64,000 nucleotides of DNA from Nocardia brasiliensis ATCC 700358 (GCF_000250675.2 NC_018681.1:6014001-6078000); one strand, 5' to 3'. Shown: positions 16,395-38,940, counted from the first letter of the stretch. Numbers and translations: made by a program. Notes: generated from the sequence alone by a model not told the origin.

Positions 16395-16888
16395 GTGCAG
16401 AACGAACTCGCGCGGTGGGTCCGCGCGGCGCATCGCTCCGATCGCCCGTTCACCTGGCAGGCATACAACGCGGACGGGGAGGCGCTGTCGGTCAAGGCTT
16501 TTCCCGCCGAGGATCACGTCTCGTCCACGGGGAGTGCCGCTTTCACCTGTCTTTCCGCACCGGACGATTGGACGCGCTGTTGCGCGCACCCGACGACCAC
16601 CGGCCACTCGTGCTGGAGGTCGCCCTCGACGGACCGCCGTCGGAGTCCCACCACTCGCTCGAGTTATCTTCCCGCACAAGGTGCTCCGTAGGGGTATTCC
16701 GCTACCCGAATCACTATCGCGGCGCGACGGTTCTGTGCCGCCGACCGGGTGCCCGAACGGCTCGCGGTCGCCGAGTCCGTGGGCGACCCAACCCTCCCCC
16801 AGTAGGCCGCCTTGTTGCGCGGAAAGGTCCGCTCCGCTGCGAAAGCCGTAGCTCCGCAGGGAAATACCTGAGCCCGTCGGCTGGTTGA
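16395..16888 (+). pseudogene. Probable frameshifted gene remnant at the left edge of the island
   Basis: A GTG at 16395 opens a protein-like stretch (QNELARWVRAAHRSDRPFTW, then EALSVKAFPAEDHVSST). That frame degenerates near position 16535, where a different forward frame takes over with equally protein-like sequence (GECRFHLSFRTGRLDALLRA, then RPLVLEVALDG). Joined, they would make a soluble protein of roughly 100 aa. After about 16650 the sequence is low quality in all frames. No family is recognised. A gene broken by a +1/-1 frameshift is the simplest explanation; chance is the alternative. Confidence 0.35.
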
Positions 16889-16928
16889 CACGAAGATCAA
16901 TGCCGGATCCGGGGGCGGAGGCGAGAGG

Positions 16929-18119
16929 ATGGGTTATCGGCGGCTCGCCACCCGCGAGGTGCTCGCGTGGTCGATCGTGTCACTCGCCGGAAAGCTGCCG
17001 ATCGCGATGGCGCCGCTGGGCCTGGTGTTTCTCGTCAGGTCGACCCCCGGCGGATATGCGCTCGGCGCAGTGCTGTCCGCCGGGTACGTCCTCGGTGAGG
17101 TCATCGGGGCGGCAGTGCAGGGAATGTGGTTGCGTCAGCAACGGATCCGACCGCAGCTGGCCGCGGGTTTCGCCGTCGGCGCCGCCGCGTTCGCCGGTCT
17201 GGCATCGAGCGGTTCGGCTCCCGCGCCGCTATTGATCGGGCTGGCCTTCCTCGCAGGGTTCGGTCCGGCCGGATCGCCCGGTGGGATGCGTTCGATGCTG
17301 ATCGGATTGGTGGCGTCGCCGGACGTGCCCCGCGCGCTCGGCGTCGAAGCGATGCTCACCCAGGTGATCTGGGCCGCCGCGCCGGTGCTGGTGGTGTCGC
17401 TGGCCACGGGTCTGTTCCCCGCGGCTCCCCTGACGCTCGCGGCAGTCGGCGCCGCGGCCGCGGCCGTGCTCATCTTCCTGCTGCCCGGACAAGCCGCGGC
17501 CACGGCGGAGCAGACCGAAGGTGGTTGGCGCGCAGTACTCTCCGGCTGGCCGATCTACCTGACCAGTGCCGCGGCGATGTCGCTGCTGGCCACGGCCGAG
17601 CTGGTGTTGCCCGCGCTGCTGGAGTTCCGGGGCATCGAAGTGCGCTGGGCCGGGCCGATACTCACCGCGTTCGCCGTCACCGGTGCGGTGGGCGCGTTCT
17701 GTTACGGCCTGCGCGAATGGCCGGGGACGGTGCGGGCGCAGGCCTTGATCCTGCTCGTCGTCACCGCGGGTTGCGTTGCGCTGGTGGCGATCACGCCGGG
17801 GCTCGGGATCGCGGTCGCGCTCGCCGCGGCGGGACTGTTCCAGGCGGCGGTGATCGTCGCCCGCAATCTGGCGCTGCGCGCCCAGCTGCCCGCGCACCTG
17901 CACGCCGCGGCCTATTCGGTGATGTACGCGGTAGGCGGCATCGGTTACGGGCTCGCCGCCACCGTGTCCGCGCTGGTTCTCGCGCACACCGCGCCGAGCA
18001 GCGCCATCCTCGGCGGTGTCGTGATCACCCTCGCTTTGACCGCGATAAGCGCTCTCGCGGAGCGCTTCTCGGCTTCGTCGGCGCAGCAGCAGTCGGCACC
18101 GGTCCGGACCGGTTCGTGA
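16929..18119 (+). CDS. MFS-type transporter, 396 aa
   Basis: About eleven to twelve hydrophobic helices are visible, with the N- and C-domain halves separated by a short loop near residue 190 (LLPGQAAATAEQTEGGW). The N-terminal part shows LPIAMAPLGLVFLVRS, then VLSAGYVLGEVIGAA, as in the DHA-like exporter group. Helices are strongly Ala/Gly/Leu-rich, and there is no long cytoplasmic domain. The substrate is unknown; its position in the natural-product island makes drug or metabolite efflux plausible. The stop codon lies inside a shared hairpin with the convergent flavoprotein gene. Confidence 0.82.
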   Translation: MGYRRLATREVLAWSIVSLAGKLPIAMAPLGLVFLVRSTPGGYALGAVLSAGYVLGEVIGAAVQGMWLRQQRIRPQLAAGFAVGAAAFAGLASSGSAPAPLLIGLAFLAGFGPAGSPGGMRSMLIGLVASPDVPRALGVEAMLTQVIWAAAPVLVVSLATGLFPAAPLTLAAVGAAAAAVLIFLLPGQAAATAEQTEGGWRAVLSGWPIYLTSAAAMSLLATAELVLPALLEFRGIEVRWAGPILTAFAVTGAVGAFCYGLREWPGTVRAQALILLVVTAGCVALVAITPGLGIAVALAAAGLFQAAVIVARNLALRAQLPAHLHAAAYSVMYAVGGIGYGLAATVSALVLAHTAPSSAILGGVVITLALTAISALAERFSASSAQQQSAPVRTGS

Positions 18120-18180
18120 GCAACGAGACATGGTGGCGGCGAAACCCCCTGTGCCGCCGCCACCATGTCTCGTTGCTCAC
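18116..18180. terminator. Perfect 25-bp bidirectional hairpin containing both stop codons
   Basis: Arms at 18116-18140 and 18156-18180 (outer sequence GTGAGCAACGAGACATGG) are perfectly complementary, with a 15-nt loop. The TGA of the MFS gene (18117-18119) and the TGA of the convergent flavoprotein gene (18179-18177) sit at mirror-image positions in the two arms. The structure therefore ends both transcripts and forms from the coding ends themselves. Confidence 0.85.
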
Positions 18181-18731
18181 GCGGGACGGGGTCGCCAGGG
18201 GTGCTGGAGCAGAGACTGCCAAGCGCCGGCCCACGGGAACCCGGCGGCCGCCTGCGCGCCCGTGGCCGGTTCGTGCGGCGGATCCTCGGCCAGCACCGTC
18301 ACACCCCATTCCGACAGCTTGCGGATAGCCTCCGCGATGGGCGGAAAGCTGATCAGCGCGCGGTTGGCGAAGGGCACCGCGACCACGGGCAGGCGCAGGC
18401 CGACCGCCTCCACCAATAGGCCGAGCGGCAGCGTGTCCGAGATCCCGGCAGACCACTTGGCCAGCGAGTTCGCGGTGATCGGTGCGACGATCAGCCCGTC
18501 GGCCGGCGGCAGCGCATCCGGCGCCTCCGGTTCCTTGTACTGACTGCGCACCACGTGCCCGGTCCGCGCCGCGAGCCCGTCGGCGTCGATGAACCGCAAC
18601 CCGTCCGGCGACGCGATCACGCAGACCTCCCAGCCGTCCACCTGCGCCAGATCCACCAGCGTCCCCACGTCCCGCGCCACCGACGACCCTGTCACTATCG
18701 CGTACAGAACCGGGCGCCCCTGTTCATTCAT
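18177..18731 (-). CDS. Flavoprotein of the HFCD family (PPC-decarboxylase-like)
   Basis: The 184-aa protein has a Rossmann-like start (RPVLYAIVTGSSVARDVGTLVDLAQ), then VCVIASPDGLRFID. The conserved central element DGLIVAPITANSLAKWSAGISDTLPLGLL corresponds to the APxTANTxAK motif of homo-oligomeric flavin-containing cysteine decarboxylases. Relatives are PPC decarboxylase and the lantibiotic decarboxylases EpiD/MrsD, which oxidatively decarboxylate C-terminal cysteine. The usual His base is not obvious in the N-terminal region. The substrate is unknown. It lies two genes from the NRPS operon, but no cysteine-ending peptide is visible. Confidence 0.82.
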   Translation of the reverse strand: MNEQGRPVLYAIVTGSSVARDVGTLVDLAQVDGWEVCVIASPDGLRFIDADGLAARTGHVVRSQYKEPEAPDALPPADGLIVAPITANSLAKWSAGISDTLPLGLLVEAVGLRLPVVAVPFANRALISFPPIAEAIRKLSEWGVTVLAEDPPHEPATGAQAAAGFPWAGAWQSLLQHPWRPRPA

Positions 18732-18777
18732 CCCCCCATCGTGTCAGCAATCATCTCCGTGAGTGCGGCGGCACCGC

Positions 18778-18834
18778 ACCGCAGCGGCGCCGCACCTTTC
18801 CCGAGCCAGGCGAAAGATGCGGCGCCGCTGCGGT
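18778..18834. terminator. Long inverted repeat between the flavoprotein and hydrolase genes
   Basis: A perfect 17-bp inverted repeat (18778-18794 and 18818-18834, core GCAGCGGCGCCGC) has a 23-nt loop that can itself pair CTTTC with GAAAG. It lies 11 bp after the stop of the minus-strand hydrolase gene (18845). A TTTT run on the plus strand follows the right arm. It probably terminates the hydrolase transcript. Confidence 0.6.
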
Positions 18835-18844
18835 TTTCGGGTCG

Positions 18845-20677
18845 CTACTGGGTCAGGAAGTTCGCGATCAGGCTGCTTGCCATCTCGGGCATCCCGTTGT
18901 TCTGCTTTTCCGCGGCGGTCATCACGTCGTAGTGCCGATAGCCGGGGATGATCTTGGCGTTGGCGGGCAGGATGCCGCCCCACCCCGCGTTCTGCAACGG
19001 CGAATCACCCGAGAGCAGCGTCAGATTGCGCCGCCCCGCCGGTGTGCTCTGCCAACGGTCGCCGTGCAGCAGGAAGTTCAAGACGCCGCCGGTCCGGTTC
19101 TGCAATTGGCGCAGTTCGCCGTCGCGTCCGAGACCGAGCGCGAAGATCGTGTCGGTGATGATCCGCAGCGGCGTGTACTCCTCGAAGAAGTCCGTGGGCT
19201 GCCTGCCCGGATTCATCGCCCGCGCGAACTCCACGATGTCGGTGACCTCGTGATCCCGATCGGTCGGCTGGCCGCGGACCGGATCGATGCCGTCGATGGT
19301 GGATTCGGGCACCTGGTCGTAGTTCTTCCAACCGCACAACTGGTTGTGGTCGGCCGGGGTGTAGTTCTGCCCGTACCCGACCCGCAGCGGAATGACGAAC
19401 AGATTCGGCCCGAGGATCGGCACCGAGGCGAGGCCGTTGGGCACCGGATACGTCTTGCCGACGGTCGGGCAGTCGTAGTACCCGAGTCCCGCCTGCATGA
19501 CGTACTCCGCCGAGTTCTGATCGAACAGCATCCCCAGCGCCGCCCGGTTGGTGAGCCGGAAGTCCCGCGGCAGGTTGTTGCCGGTGAACAGATCCAGATA
19601 GTCCTTGCCGTACATGAGCCGCATCCACGGTTCGGTGCGCAGATCGCCCGGCACCAGACTCTTCAGATCGCTTTCCTCGTCCGGTTTCTGGTCGGCCGCC
19701 ATGCCCGCGAGGTAGTAGACGTTCATGATCTCGCTGGCCGCGGTGACCGGCCACTGCGCGGTCCCCAGACCGTTCTTCAGCAGCAGGTCCACTCCGTTCT
19801 TGACGGCGCCGCCCACCGCGGAGAAGAACGCGTCCAGAGGCGGCGCCCCGGCGAAGCCCACCGGATCAGTCATCGCGAACCCGTCTTCGGGCACGATGCC
19901 GCGACCGCACAGGCTGTAGCCCGCGTCCTCGGTGGTGGCCGGATTCTGGTCGAAATCCCACGCCATCATCGGGCCGGTGAGGAAGGCGCCCAAAGAGTGT
20001 CCGCCGCAAGCCATCTTGTGTCGATCCGCGGGATCGGGCAGCAGGTACTCGATGACCGCGCGCCAGTCGTCCATGGTCAGCGCCAGTCCGTATTCGCCGA
20101 GATAGTTCAGATCCTGCGACGTCTGGTACCGGTAGGTCTTGCCGTCGATCGGCTTGCCGTGGAAGTAGTAGTCGGCCGCGACGTGGTAGTCCCCGGCCTG
20201 CTCGGCCGCGACCCACCCGGTGCGGTCCTCGGCGCAGTTGGCCCGGCGATCCAGCGAAATGTATTCCACCGACTTGCCGTTCGCCGCGGCCTTGCGCACC
20301 ACCTGCGGGCCTTGCGGATTGTTGTTCGCCGCACCGGAGAACGTGCCGGGCTGCACGCTGAGCAGCGCGTCCGCGTCCGACGACTGCTCCGGCCCCTTCT
20401 TGGACCGGTAGCGCACGAACGAGATCCAGTCACAGGCCTCCGGGTGGGCCATCGTGGAGTACGGGCTCGGGTAGTGCAGCCGGACATAGGTGGCCTCGAC
20501 ATCGTCGCCGAAGCTGGGATCGGTGAACGGGGTGACCTCCGCGCTGTCGGCGCCCCGCGAAACCGCCGGGGCGGCAACGGAAGACGGCACCGGCAGGCCT
20601 ACCACGAGCAGTACCGCCGTGACCGCCAACGGAACCCCTACGGACAACGATACTCTGATACGACTGGTGAGCTTCAT
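18845..20677 (-). CDS. Secreted alpha/beta-hydrolase-fold protein, paralogue B
   Basis: The 610-aa protein begins with a signal peptide (RVSLSVGVPLAVTAVLLVVG, then SSVAAPA). The mature protein carries a serine-hydrolase nucleophile elbow GGHSLGAF and, near the C-terminus, GYRHYD, which could supply the catalytic His. The segment MAWDFDQNPATTEDAGYSLCG and the stretch DYYFHGKPIDGK are shared almost word for word with the upstream paralogue (20702-22501). This is an uncharacterised secreted hydrolase family of actinomycetes. A lipase or esterase acting outside the membrane is a reasonable guess. The 24-bp gap to the paralogue implies co-transcription. Confidence 0.75.
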   Translation of the reverse strand: MKLTSRIRVSLSVGVPLAVTAVLLVVGLPVPSSVAAPAVSRGADSAEVTPFTDPSFGDDVEATYVRLHYPSPYSTMAHPEACDWISFVRYRSKKGPEQSSDADALLSVQPGTFSGAANNNPQGPQVVRKAAANGKSVEYISLDRRANCAEDRTGWVAAEQAGDYHVAADYYFHGKPIDGKTYRYQTSQDLNYLGEYGLALTMDDWRAVIEYLLPDPADRHKMACGGHSLGAFLTGPMMAWDFDQNPATTEDAGYSLCGRGIVPEDGFAMTDPVGFAGAPPLDAFFSAVGGAVKNGVDLLLKNGLGTAQWPVTAASEIMNVYYLAGMAADQKPDEESDLKSLVPGDLRTEPWMRLMYGKDYLDLFTGNNLPRDFRLTNRAALGMLFDQNSAEYVMQAGLGYYDCPTVGKTYPVPNGLASVPILGPNLFVIPLRVGYGQNYTPADHNQLCGWKNYDQVPESTIDGIDPVRGQPTDRDHEVTDIVEFARAMNPGRQPTDFFEEYTPLRIITDTIFALGLGRDGELRQLQNRTGGVLNFLLHGDRWQSTPAGRRNLTLLSGDSPLQNAGWGGILPANAKIIPGYRHYDVMTAAEKQNNGMPEMASSLIANFLTQ

Positions 20678-20701
20678 GACTCCGCTTTCGGTGAACTGTT
20701 G

Positions 20702-22501
20702 TCAGCCAAGGGTTTTGATGAAATCGGCCAGGGTCTGCGCGCTGGCGTCGGCTTTGCCGTCGTTCTGCACCCGCGCCGCGCCGATCGTGTCGACGTGGCT
20801 GTATCCGGGCAGAGTGACCACCTGCGCGGTCGGACCCGGCGGCACGACCATGCCGAAGCCCTGCTGCACGAAACCATCACCGGCATAAGCGATGTAGCTC
20901 GGCTTGGTGCGGGCCATGTTGTGGTAGCGCAGGTTCGTCATGTCACCGCTGCGGGCGCCGCCGTAGCCCGCCCCGATGTCGATGAAGAGCCGGGCCGGAA
21001 GATAGGTCTCCCAGTACGCGTACGGCGAACCCGTGCCGAGTTGCCTTGCGGCGTCCCGGATATCGGAGGCTTCGTGGTTCGGCGAGGTGTAGGGTACCCC
21101 GCGCACGTCGTCGTAGTTCCGCCAGGTGTAGAGCGCATTTCGATCGGTGGGCCGGACTCGCGGCTGCGGACCGGCGATCACCCGCAGGAAGCCGCCGAGC
21201 AGCGGCACCTGGGTGACCGAGCCTGGCACCGGGAAGGTCTTCTCCGCCACCGGCCCGCCCGCGATCGCGCCCACTCCCTGCTCCCACAGTGCGAAGTTGG
21301 CCGAGTTGTTGTCGATCAACTCGCCGAGCAACGCGGTATTGGTGAAGCGGAAGTCCCGGATGGTGCCCGAGCCGTCCGCGCCGTTGGTGGCGAAGGACAC
21401 CGGCGATCCGGAGTACAGATAGTCGAGCGTGAGGTCGATATCGAGATCGTGCGGCAGATGCGCCATGAGCTGGCTCTCCGCGTCCGGTTCCAGGTACGCG
21501 GCGAGACCGGCCAATCGGAGGATCATGAACGTCCGGCCCCCGACGACGGGCACCGAGACGAGCGAACGGGGCAGCACACCGACATTCGCGACCGCCTTCA
21601 CCACATCGTTGGTCGGGCCGACGATGGCGTTGGTGATGTCATGCAGGAACGGCGTGTTCTGGATGGCGACCGGATCGGAGGTGATCGCCGTGTCCTGCGA
21701 GGCGAACGCGGCGCACTGCTGGTAACCGGCGTCATTGGTGGTGGCCGGATTGCCGTCGAAGTCCCAGTCCGCGAAGAACCCTTCGACCAGCCCGCCGAGG
21801 GAGATGCCGGTGCACACGTACTTCTGCTGGCGACTCGCCTGCTCCGGGATCTCCGACAGCATCACCTCGTACTGGTCGCGGACGAACCGTTCCATGCCCA
21901 TCGTGTCGAGCACCGCCAGCTGGGGCGAATCCTTGAAGCCGGGGAACACCTGGCCGTCGAGCGGCTTGTGGTTGAAGTAGTAGTCGACCGCGTCGAGATA
22001 GTTGCCCGAGCGCAGCGCGTAGTCGAACCCGAACGACTCATCGAGGCACTGGCTGCGGCGCGCCAGGGCCCAGAACTCGACGTTCTGGCCGTTCGCCCGC
22101 GCGGCGACGACGGTGTTCGCGGCGACGCTGTCGGAGTTCACCGCACCGCCGTTCGCACCCGGCTGCTGGATAACCACCTTGTCGGCGTCGGCGGAACGCT
22201 CCGGGCTACCGACGGCCCGGTAGCGCAGGTACCCGGTGCGATCGCAGACCGCGGGATGAGCGGCGGTCCCCGCAGGTAACGGCAGAAAATAGCTGACCTG
22301 CGACACGATCACGCCGTCGCGGACCGCGAGGACCTCCTCCTGACGATCGGTCGCACTGCTGACTGGGACAGAGTCGTCCGCGGTCGCGACACCGACCGGC
22401 ACGACCAGGCTCACCGCGGCCGTTACGACTCCCGCGAGCACCGACCAGCGCAAGGCTGCGCGCACCGGGTATCTCCGGCGGATTAAGGCATCCAAAGCCA
22501 C
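20702..22501 (-). CDS. Secreted alpha/beta-hydrolase-fold protein, paralogue A
   Basis: The 599-aa protein starts at GTG 22501, about 10 bp after an AAAGGAG ribosome site. A signal peptide precedes ATADDSVP. The nucleophile elbow is TGISLGGL, and the probable catalytic His lies in GYSHVD close to the C-terminus. DWDFDGNPATTNDAGYQQC and YYFNHKPLDG match paralogue B, so the pair arose by tandem duplication. The nucleophile elbows differ (GISLGG here, GHSLGA in B), which suggests diverged specificity. The pair lies directly behind the NRPS/ABC operon but is separated from it by a terminator. Confidence 0.75.
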   Translation of the reverse strand: MALDALIRRRYPVRAALRWSVLAGVVTAAVSLVVPVGVATADDSVPVSSATDRQEEVLAVRDGVIVSQVSYFLPLPAGTAAHPAVCDRTGYLRYRAVGSPERSADADKVVIQQPGANGGAVNSDSVAANTVVAARANGQNVEFWALARRSQCLDESFGFDYALRSGNYLDAVDYYFNHKPLDGQVFPGFKDSPQLAVLDTMGMERFVRDQYEVMLSEIPEQASRQQKYVCTGISLGGLVEGFFADWDFDGNPATTNDAGYQQCAAFASQDTAITSDPVAIQNTPFLHDITNAIVGPTNDVVKAVANVGVLPRSLVSVPVVGGRTFMILRLAGLAAYLEPDAESQLMAHLPHDLDIDLTLDYLYSGSPVSFATNGADGSGTIRDFRFTNTALLGELIDNNSANFALWEQGVGAIAGGPVAEKTFPVPGSVTQVPLLGGFLRVIAGPQPRVRPTDRNALYTWRNYDDVRGVPYTSPNHEASDIRDAARQLGTGSPYAYWETYLPARLFIDIGAGYGGARSGDMTNLRYHNMARTKPSYIAYAGDGFVQQGFGMVVPPGPTAQVVTLPGYSHVDTIGAARVQNDGKADASAQTLADFIKTLG

Positions 22502-22713
22502 TGACCGGCTCCTTTCGTTCCATTCGAAGGACGCGACGGGGACAGCCGGGTATCATCGACCGCTTCGTCGACGATGAGCACATCATCCGTGTGAGACAGT
22601 CAGCTATTGGCAAACGCCCAGAACATTCCATTCGGCAGTAGTGCAGATGCACGAAGTCCGTCCACTGCCTGCGGATTCGTTCCCGCCGCCACTCCCTGCG
22701 ACCGGAAACGCCA

Positions 22714-22760
22714 GAGGCCCCGCCGCCCAGGTGTGCGAACAACCTGGGACGCGGAGCCTC
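22714..22760 (-). terminator. Terminator of the NRPS-ABC operon
   Basis: A two-part hairpin. The inner stem is CCCAGGT/ACCTGGG (22726-22732 with 22742-22748). The outer stem is GAGGCCCCGC (22714-22723) with GCGGAGCCTC (22751-22760), one mismatch. It starts 18 bp past the stop of the permease gene, on the minus strand. Its position marks the end of the four-gene operon. Confidence 0.75.
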
Positions 22761-22777
22761 GGTGGATCTCGAACCGC

Positions 22778-23626
22778 TTAGTGGCTGGCGACCTTGCGAT
22801 AGCGCAGCAAAGCCAACGGCATGGCCACCGCGAGGATGGCGAGCGAGCAGGCGATGGCGTACCCGACGCAGTGATCGGCGGCCCAACCGGTGGGGGGTGC
22901 GAACGACGGCGGCGCGTCGTTGTCGAAGAGCTTGCGTCCCGCGGCGGAGACCGCGGTGATGGGGTTCCACTCGGCGATGGTCCGCAGCGGACCAGGCAGC
23001 GTCTCGGCGGAGATGAAGGCCGAGGAGATGAACGAGAGCGGGAACATCCAGATCAGCCCGGCGCTCTGCGCCACCTCCACGGTGGGTGAGATCAGGCCCG
23101 TGAGCGCGCCGACCCAGGACATGGCGAAGGCGAAGAGCAGGATGATGCCGAACGCGAGCGCGGCATCGGCGATGCCGCCGTTGATCCGCCAGCCCACCAG
23201 ATAGCCGCAGCCCACCATGACCGCGACGCTGAGGATATTGACCACCAGGTCGGACAGCGTGCGTCCCATCAGGACGGCCAGCCGGGACATGGGCAGGGTG
23301 CGCATCCGGTCGATGATGCCCTTCTGCAGGTCGCCCGCGAGCCCGACGGTGGTGAACGCCGCGTTGAAAGCGACTGTCTGGGTGAAGATTCCGGCGAGCA
23401 GGAACTCCCGATACTGACTGCCGCCCAGCGAGGCGCCGAAGATGTAGGCGAACAGGAACACGAACATCAGCGGCTGGATGGTGGCGGTCACCAGCAGGGT
23501 CGGCACCCGCAGAATGGTGAGCAGGTTCCGGTAGGCGACGATCGCGCTGTCCCGGAAGATTCGCAGCCGTGGCCCCGAATCGACCTGCGCCGCCTGCACT
23601 TTCGGACTTTCCAGGACCGCCGTCAC
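22778..23626 (-). CDS. ABC-2 type transporter permease (DrrB-like)
   Basis: The 282-aa protein has six hydrophobic helices and the ABC-2 layout. An N-terminal amphipathic start (IFRDSAIVAYRNLLTILRVP) is followed by LLVTATIQPLMFVFLFAYIFG, a cytosolic coupling region (DLQKGIIDRMRTLPMSRLAVLMGRT) and the ABC-2 signature region near SAFISAETLPGPLRTIAEWNP. This is the daunorubicin-exporter (DrrB) subfamily. Its start overlaps the stop of the ATPase gene by 4 bp (ATGA), so subunits should be made in equal amounts. It is the probable exporter of the NRPS product. Confidence 0.92.
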   Translation of the reverse strand: MTAVLESPKVQAAQVDSGPRLRIFRDSAIVAYRNLLTILRVPTLLVTATIQPLMFVFLFAYIFGASLGGSQYREFLLAGIFTQTVAFNAAFTTVGLAGDLQKGIIDRMRTLPMSRLAVLMGRTLSDLVVNILSVAVMVGCGYLVGWRINGGIADAALAFGIILLFAFAMSWVGALTGLISPTVEVAQSAGLIWMFPLSFISSAFISAETLPGPLRTIAEWNPITAVSAAGRKLFDNDAPPSFAPPTGWAADHCVGYAIACSLAILAVAMPLALLRYRKVASH

Positions 23627-24618
23627 GACAGGATCTCCTCTTGTACGTCATCGGTTTCGGACTTCCGGTCGGCCGCGGGGCGGGCCGATTTGCCGGTGAG
23701 AGAAAGGAATACGTCGTCCAGGCTCGGCCGGTGCACGGTGGCGTCCACCACACAGACACCCGCGTCGTCGAGCCTGCGCAGCGCCTCGACCATGGTGCGC
23801 GAGCCGTCGCCGACCACGATCGAGGCCTCGTCGGTGCCCGCCTCGTGGCTCGGTTCGCCGATGCCCACCTGGGCGAGCACCGTCAGCGCGGGCTGCACGT
23901 CCTGGCCGGGGGCCAGCGTGACGGTGAGCCGGTCGCCGCCGATGGAGGTCTTCAGCTCGTCGGCCGAGCCGCGCGCGATCACCCGCCCGCGATCGATGAC
24001 GGTGATCCGATCCGCGAGCAGATCGGCCTCCTCCAGGTACTGCGTGGTGAGCAGCACGGTGGTGCCGTCGTCGACGAGTTCGCCGATGACGCGCCACATG
24101 TCGAGCCTGCCGCGCGGGTCGAGCCCCGTGGTCGGCTCGTCGAGCACCACCACCGCGGGCTTGGCCACCAGCGCTCCGGCCAGGTCGAGCCGGCGGGCCA
24201 TACCGCCGGAATAGGTGCCCGCCCTGCGGTCGGCGGCGTGCTCGAGCCCGAACGCGTCCAGCAGGTCGGTGGCCCGCGTGCTGGCCTGACGCGGCGACAT
24301 CCCGTACAGCCGGGCCACCATGCGCAGGTTCTCGAACCCGGACAGGTTCGCGTCGACCGCGGCGTACTGCCCGGACAACCCGATCCGCCGTCGCGCCGCA
24401 CCGGGGTTGCGCAGCACGTCGACACCCGCAACCCGGACCTCGCCGGCGTCCGGGCGCAGCAGGGTGGTCACGATGCGCACCGTCGTGGTCTTGCCCGCGC
24501 CGTTGGGGCCGAGCAGTCCCATCACGGTGCCGCTCGGTATCTGCAGATCGATGTTGTCGAGCACCCGGATCCGCCCGTAGTGCTTGACCAGGCCGAGTAC
24601 TTCCACCGCCAAACTCAT
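23623..24618 (-). CDS. ABC transporter ATP-binding protein (DrrA-like)
   Basis: The start is ATG 24618, about 6 bp after GGAGGCGG; an in-frame start 18 codons upstream (24672) lies inside the preceding small ORF and is less likely. Walker A is GPNGAGKTT, the signature is TYSGGMARRLDLAGAL (SGGM), Walker B is AVVVLDEPTTGLD, and a switch His follows (TTQYLEEAD, with Q in the H-loop region). The C-terminal extension after about residue 230 is typical of DrrA. It pairs with the permease at 22778 and lies in the NRPS operon, overlapping both the small ORF and the permease gene by 4 bp. Confidence 0.93.
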   Translation of the reverse strand: MSLAVEVLGLVKHYGRIRVLDNIDLQIPSGTVMGLLGPNGAGKTTTVRIVTTLLRPDAGEVRVAGVDVLRNPGAARRRIGLSGQYAAVDANLSGFENLRMVARLYGMSPRQASTRATDLLDAFGLEHAADRRAGTYSGGMARRLDLAGALVAKPAVVVLDEPTTGLDPRGRLDMWRVIGELVDDGTTVLLTTQYLEEADLLADRITVIDRGRVIARGSADELKTSIGGDRLTVTLAPGQDVQPALTVLAQVGIGEPSHEAGTDEASIVVGDGSRTMVEALRRLDDAGVCVVDATVHRPSLDDVFLSLTGKSARPAADRKSETDDVQEEILS

Positions 24619-24829
24619 TGTGCCGCCTCCCCCGTCGTCGAAGTCGATCGACCGGCCACGGCGGACGCGCACCGCTTGCGCCGCGCTGGTCGGGCGACCG
24701 CCCGAAACGGCCGGAGCATGGACAGGTCGAGCCCGTCCACCTCGCAGTCCCCGCCCGCGGCCGGTCCCGGCGCGGGCACGACCGGTCGTTCCGGGCGCAT
24801 CGACTGGCGCGTGGCCGGGTATTGCCCGT

Positions 24830-24833
<4 letters not shown>
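24615..24833 (-). CDS. 72-codon ORF coupled between NRPS and ABC exporter genes
   Basis: A GTG at 24833-24831 overlaps the NRPS stop as GTGA, with AAAGGAG about 9 bp upstream. The TGA at 24617-24615 overlaps the ATPase ATG as ATGA. The ORF fills the whole interval between the two genes. The product would start MNGQYPATRQSMRPERP, continue Pro/Ala-rich (VVPAPGPAAGGD), then have a short amphipathic stretch (GLDLSMLRPFRAVARPARRK) with two cysteines in total and a Thr/Ser-rich tail. It is not an MbtH protein: the NxExQxSxWP signature is absent. Double 4-bp overlap is strong evidence for translation. The role is unknown. Confidence 0.65.
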
Positions 24834-38578
<13,745 letters not shown>

Positions 38579-38581
38579 CAA

Positions 38582-38940
38582 TCACTCCGTTCTGCCGCTG
38601 TTCGACGCAACTTCCAGAACACAGACCACAGCAAGGCGCGCGAGGCCGACCGTGAAAAGTGATCCACGCCCTATGATTCGGAGCGTCTGATCGGCCGGAT
38701 TGCCAGCGTGGCGGATTTGTTTCACATCGCAGGCTAGTCAGCGTCGTTGATCTTGCATAGCAAACATTTGGCTAACACGACAATTCGCCCAGTTCGCCTC
38801 GCCAAAAGCCCAGGAAAAACCCGTCCTGACAAGCGAATACAACATCAACAATGCGTATGTGCGAATAATTCGCTACATCACGGTTCGGCTACAGCAATCA
38901 CAGAAAATACCGGAGGTCCGGTTAGCCCCCGCAACTACTT
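38582..38940 (-). promoter_or_regulatory. Upstream region of the NRPS operon, unusually AT-rich
   Basis: No gene is seen in these 359 bp. The base composition is clearly more AT-rich than the flanks, especially 38740-38930. On the minus strand a weak sigma-70-like pair (TTGTCG, then TATGCA about 18 bp on) lies about 200 bp before the NRPS start. I see no obvious IdeR/DmdR iron box or strong palindrome. The promoter of the NRPS operon must lie here, unless transcription reads through from lnt. Confidence 0.5.

Noticed and set aside
18177..18731. RiPP-type cysteine decarboxylase (EpiD-like)
   Set aside because: The family fits, but there is no precursor peptide with a C-terminal Cys, no lanthionine synthetase, and it is convergent with MFS, not in a RiPP operon.
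18932..22279. A 1,115-codon frame antisense to both secreted hydrolases
   Set aside because: The minus-strand genes have signal peptides and matching paralogous motifs; the plus frame has none.
38582..38940. IdeR/DmdR iron box before the NRPS
   Set aside because: Only partial matches (for example TTTGGCTAACA) to TTAGGTTAGGCTAACCTAA, so a siderophore role cannot be claimed from regulation.
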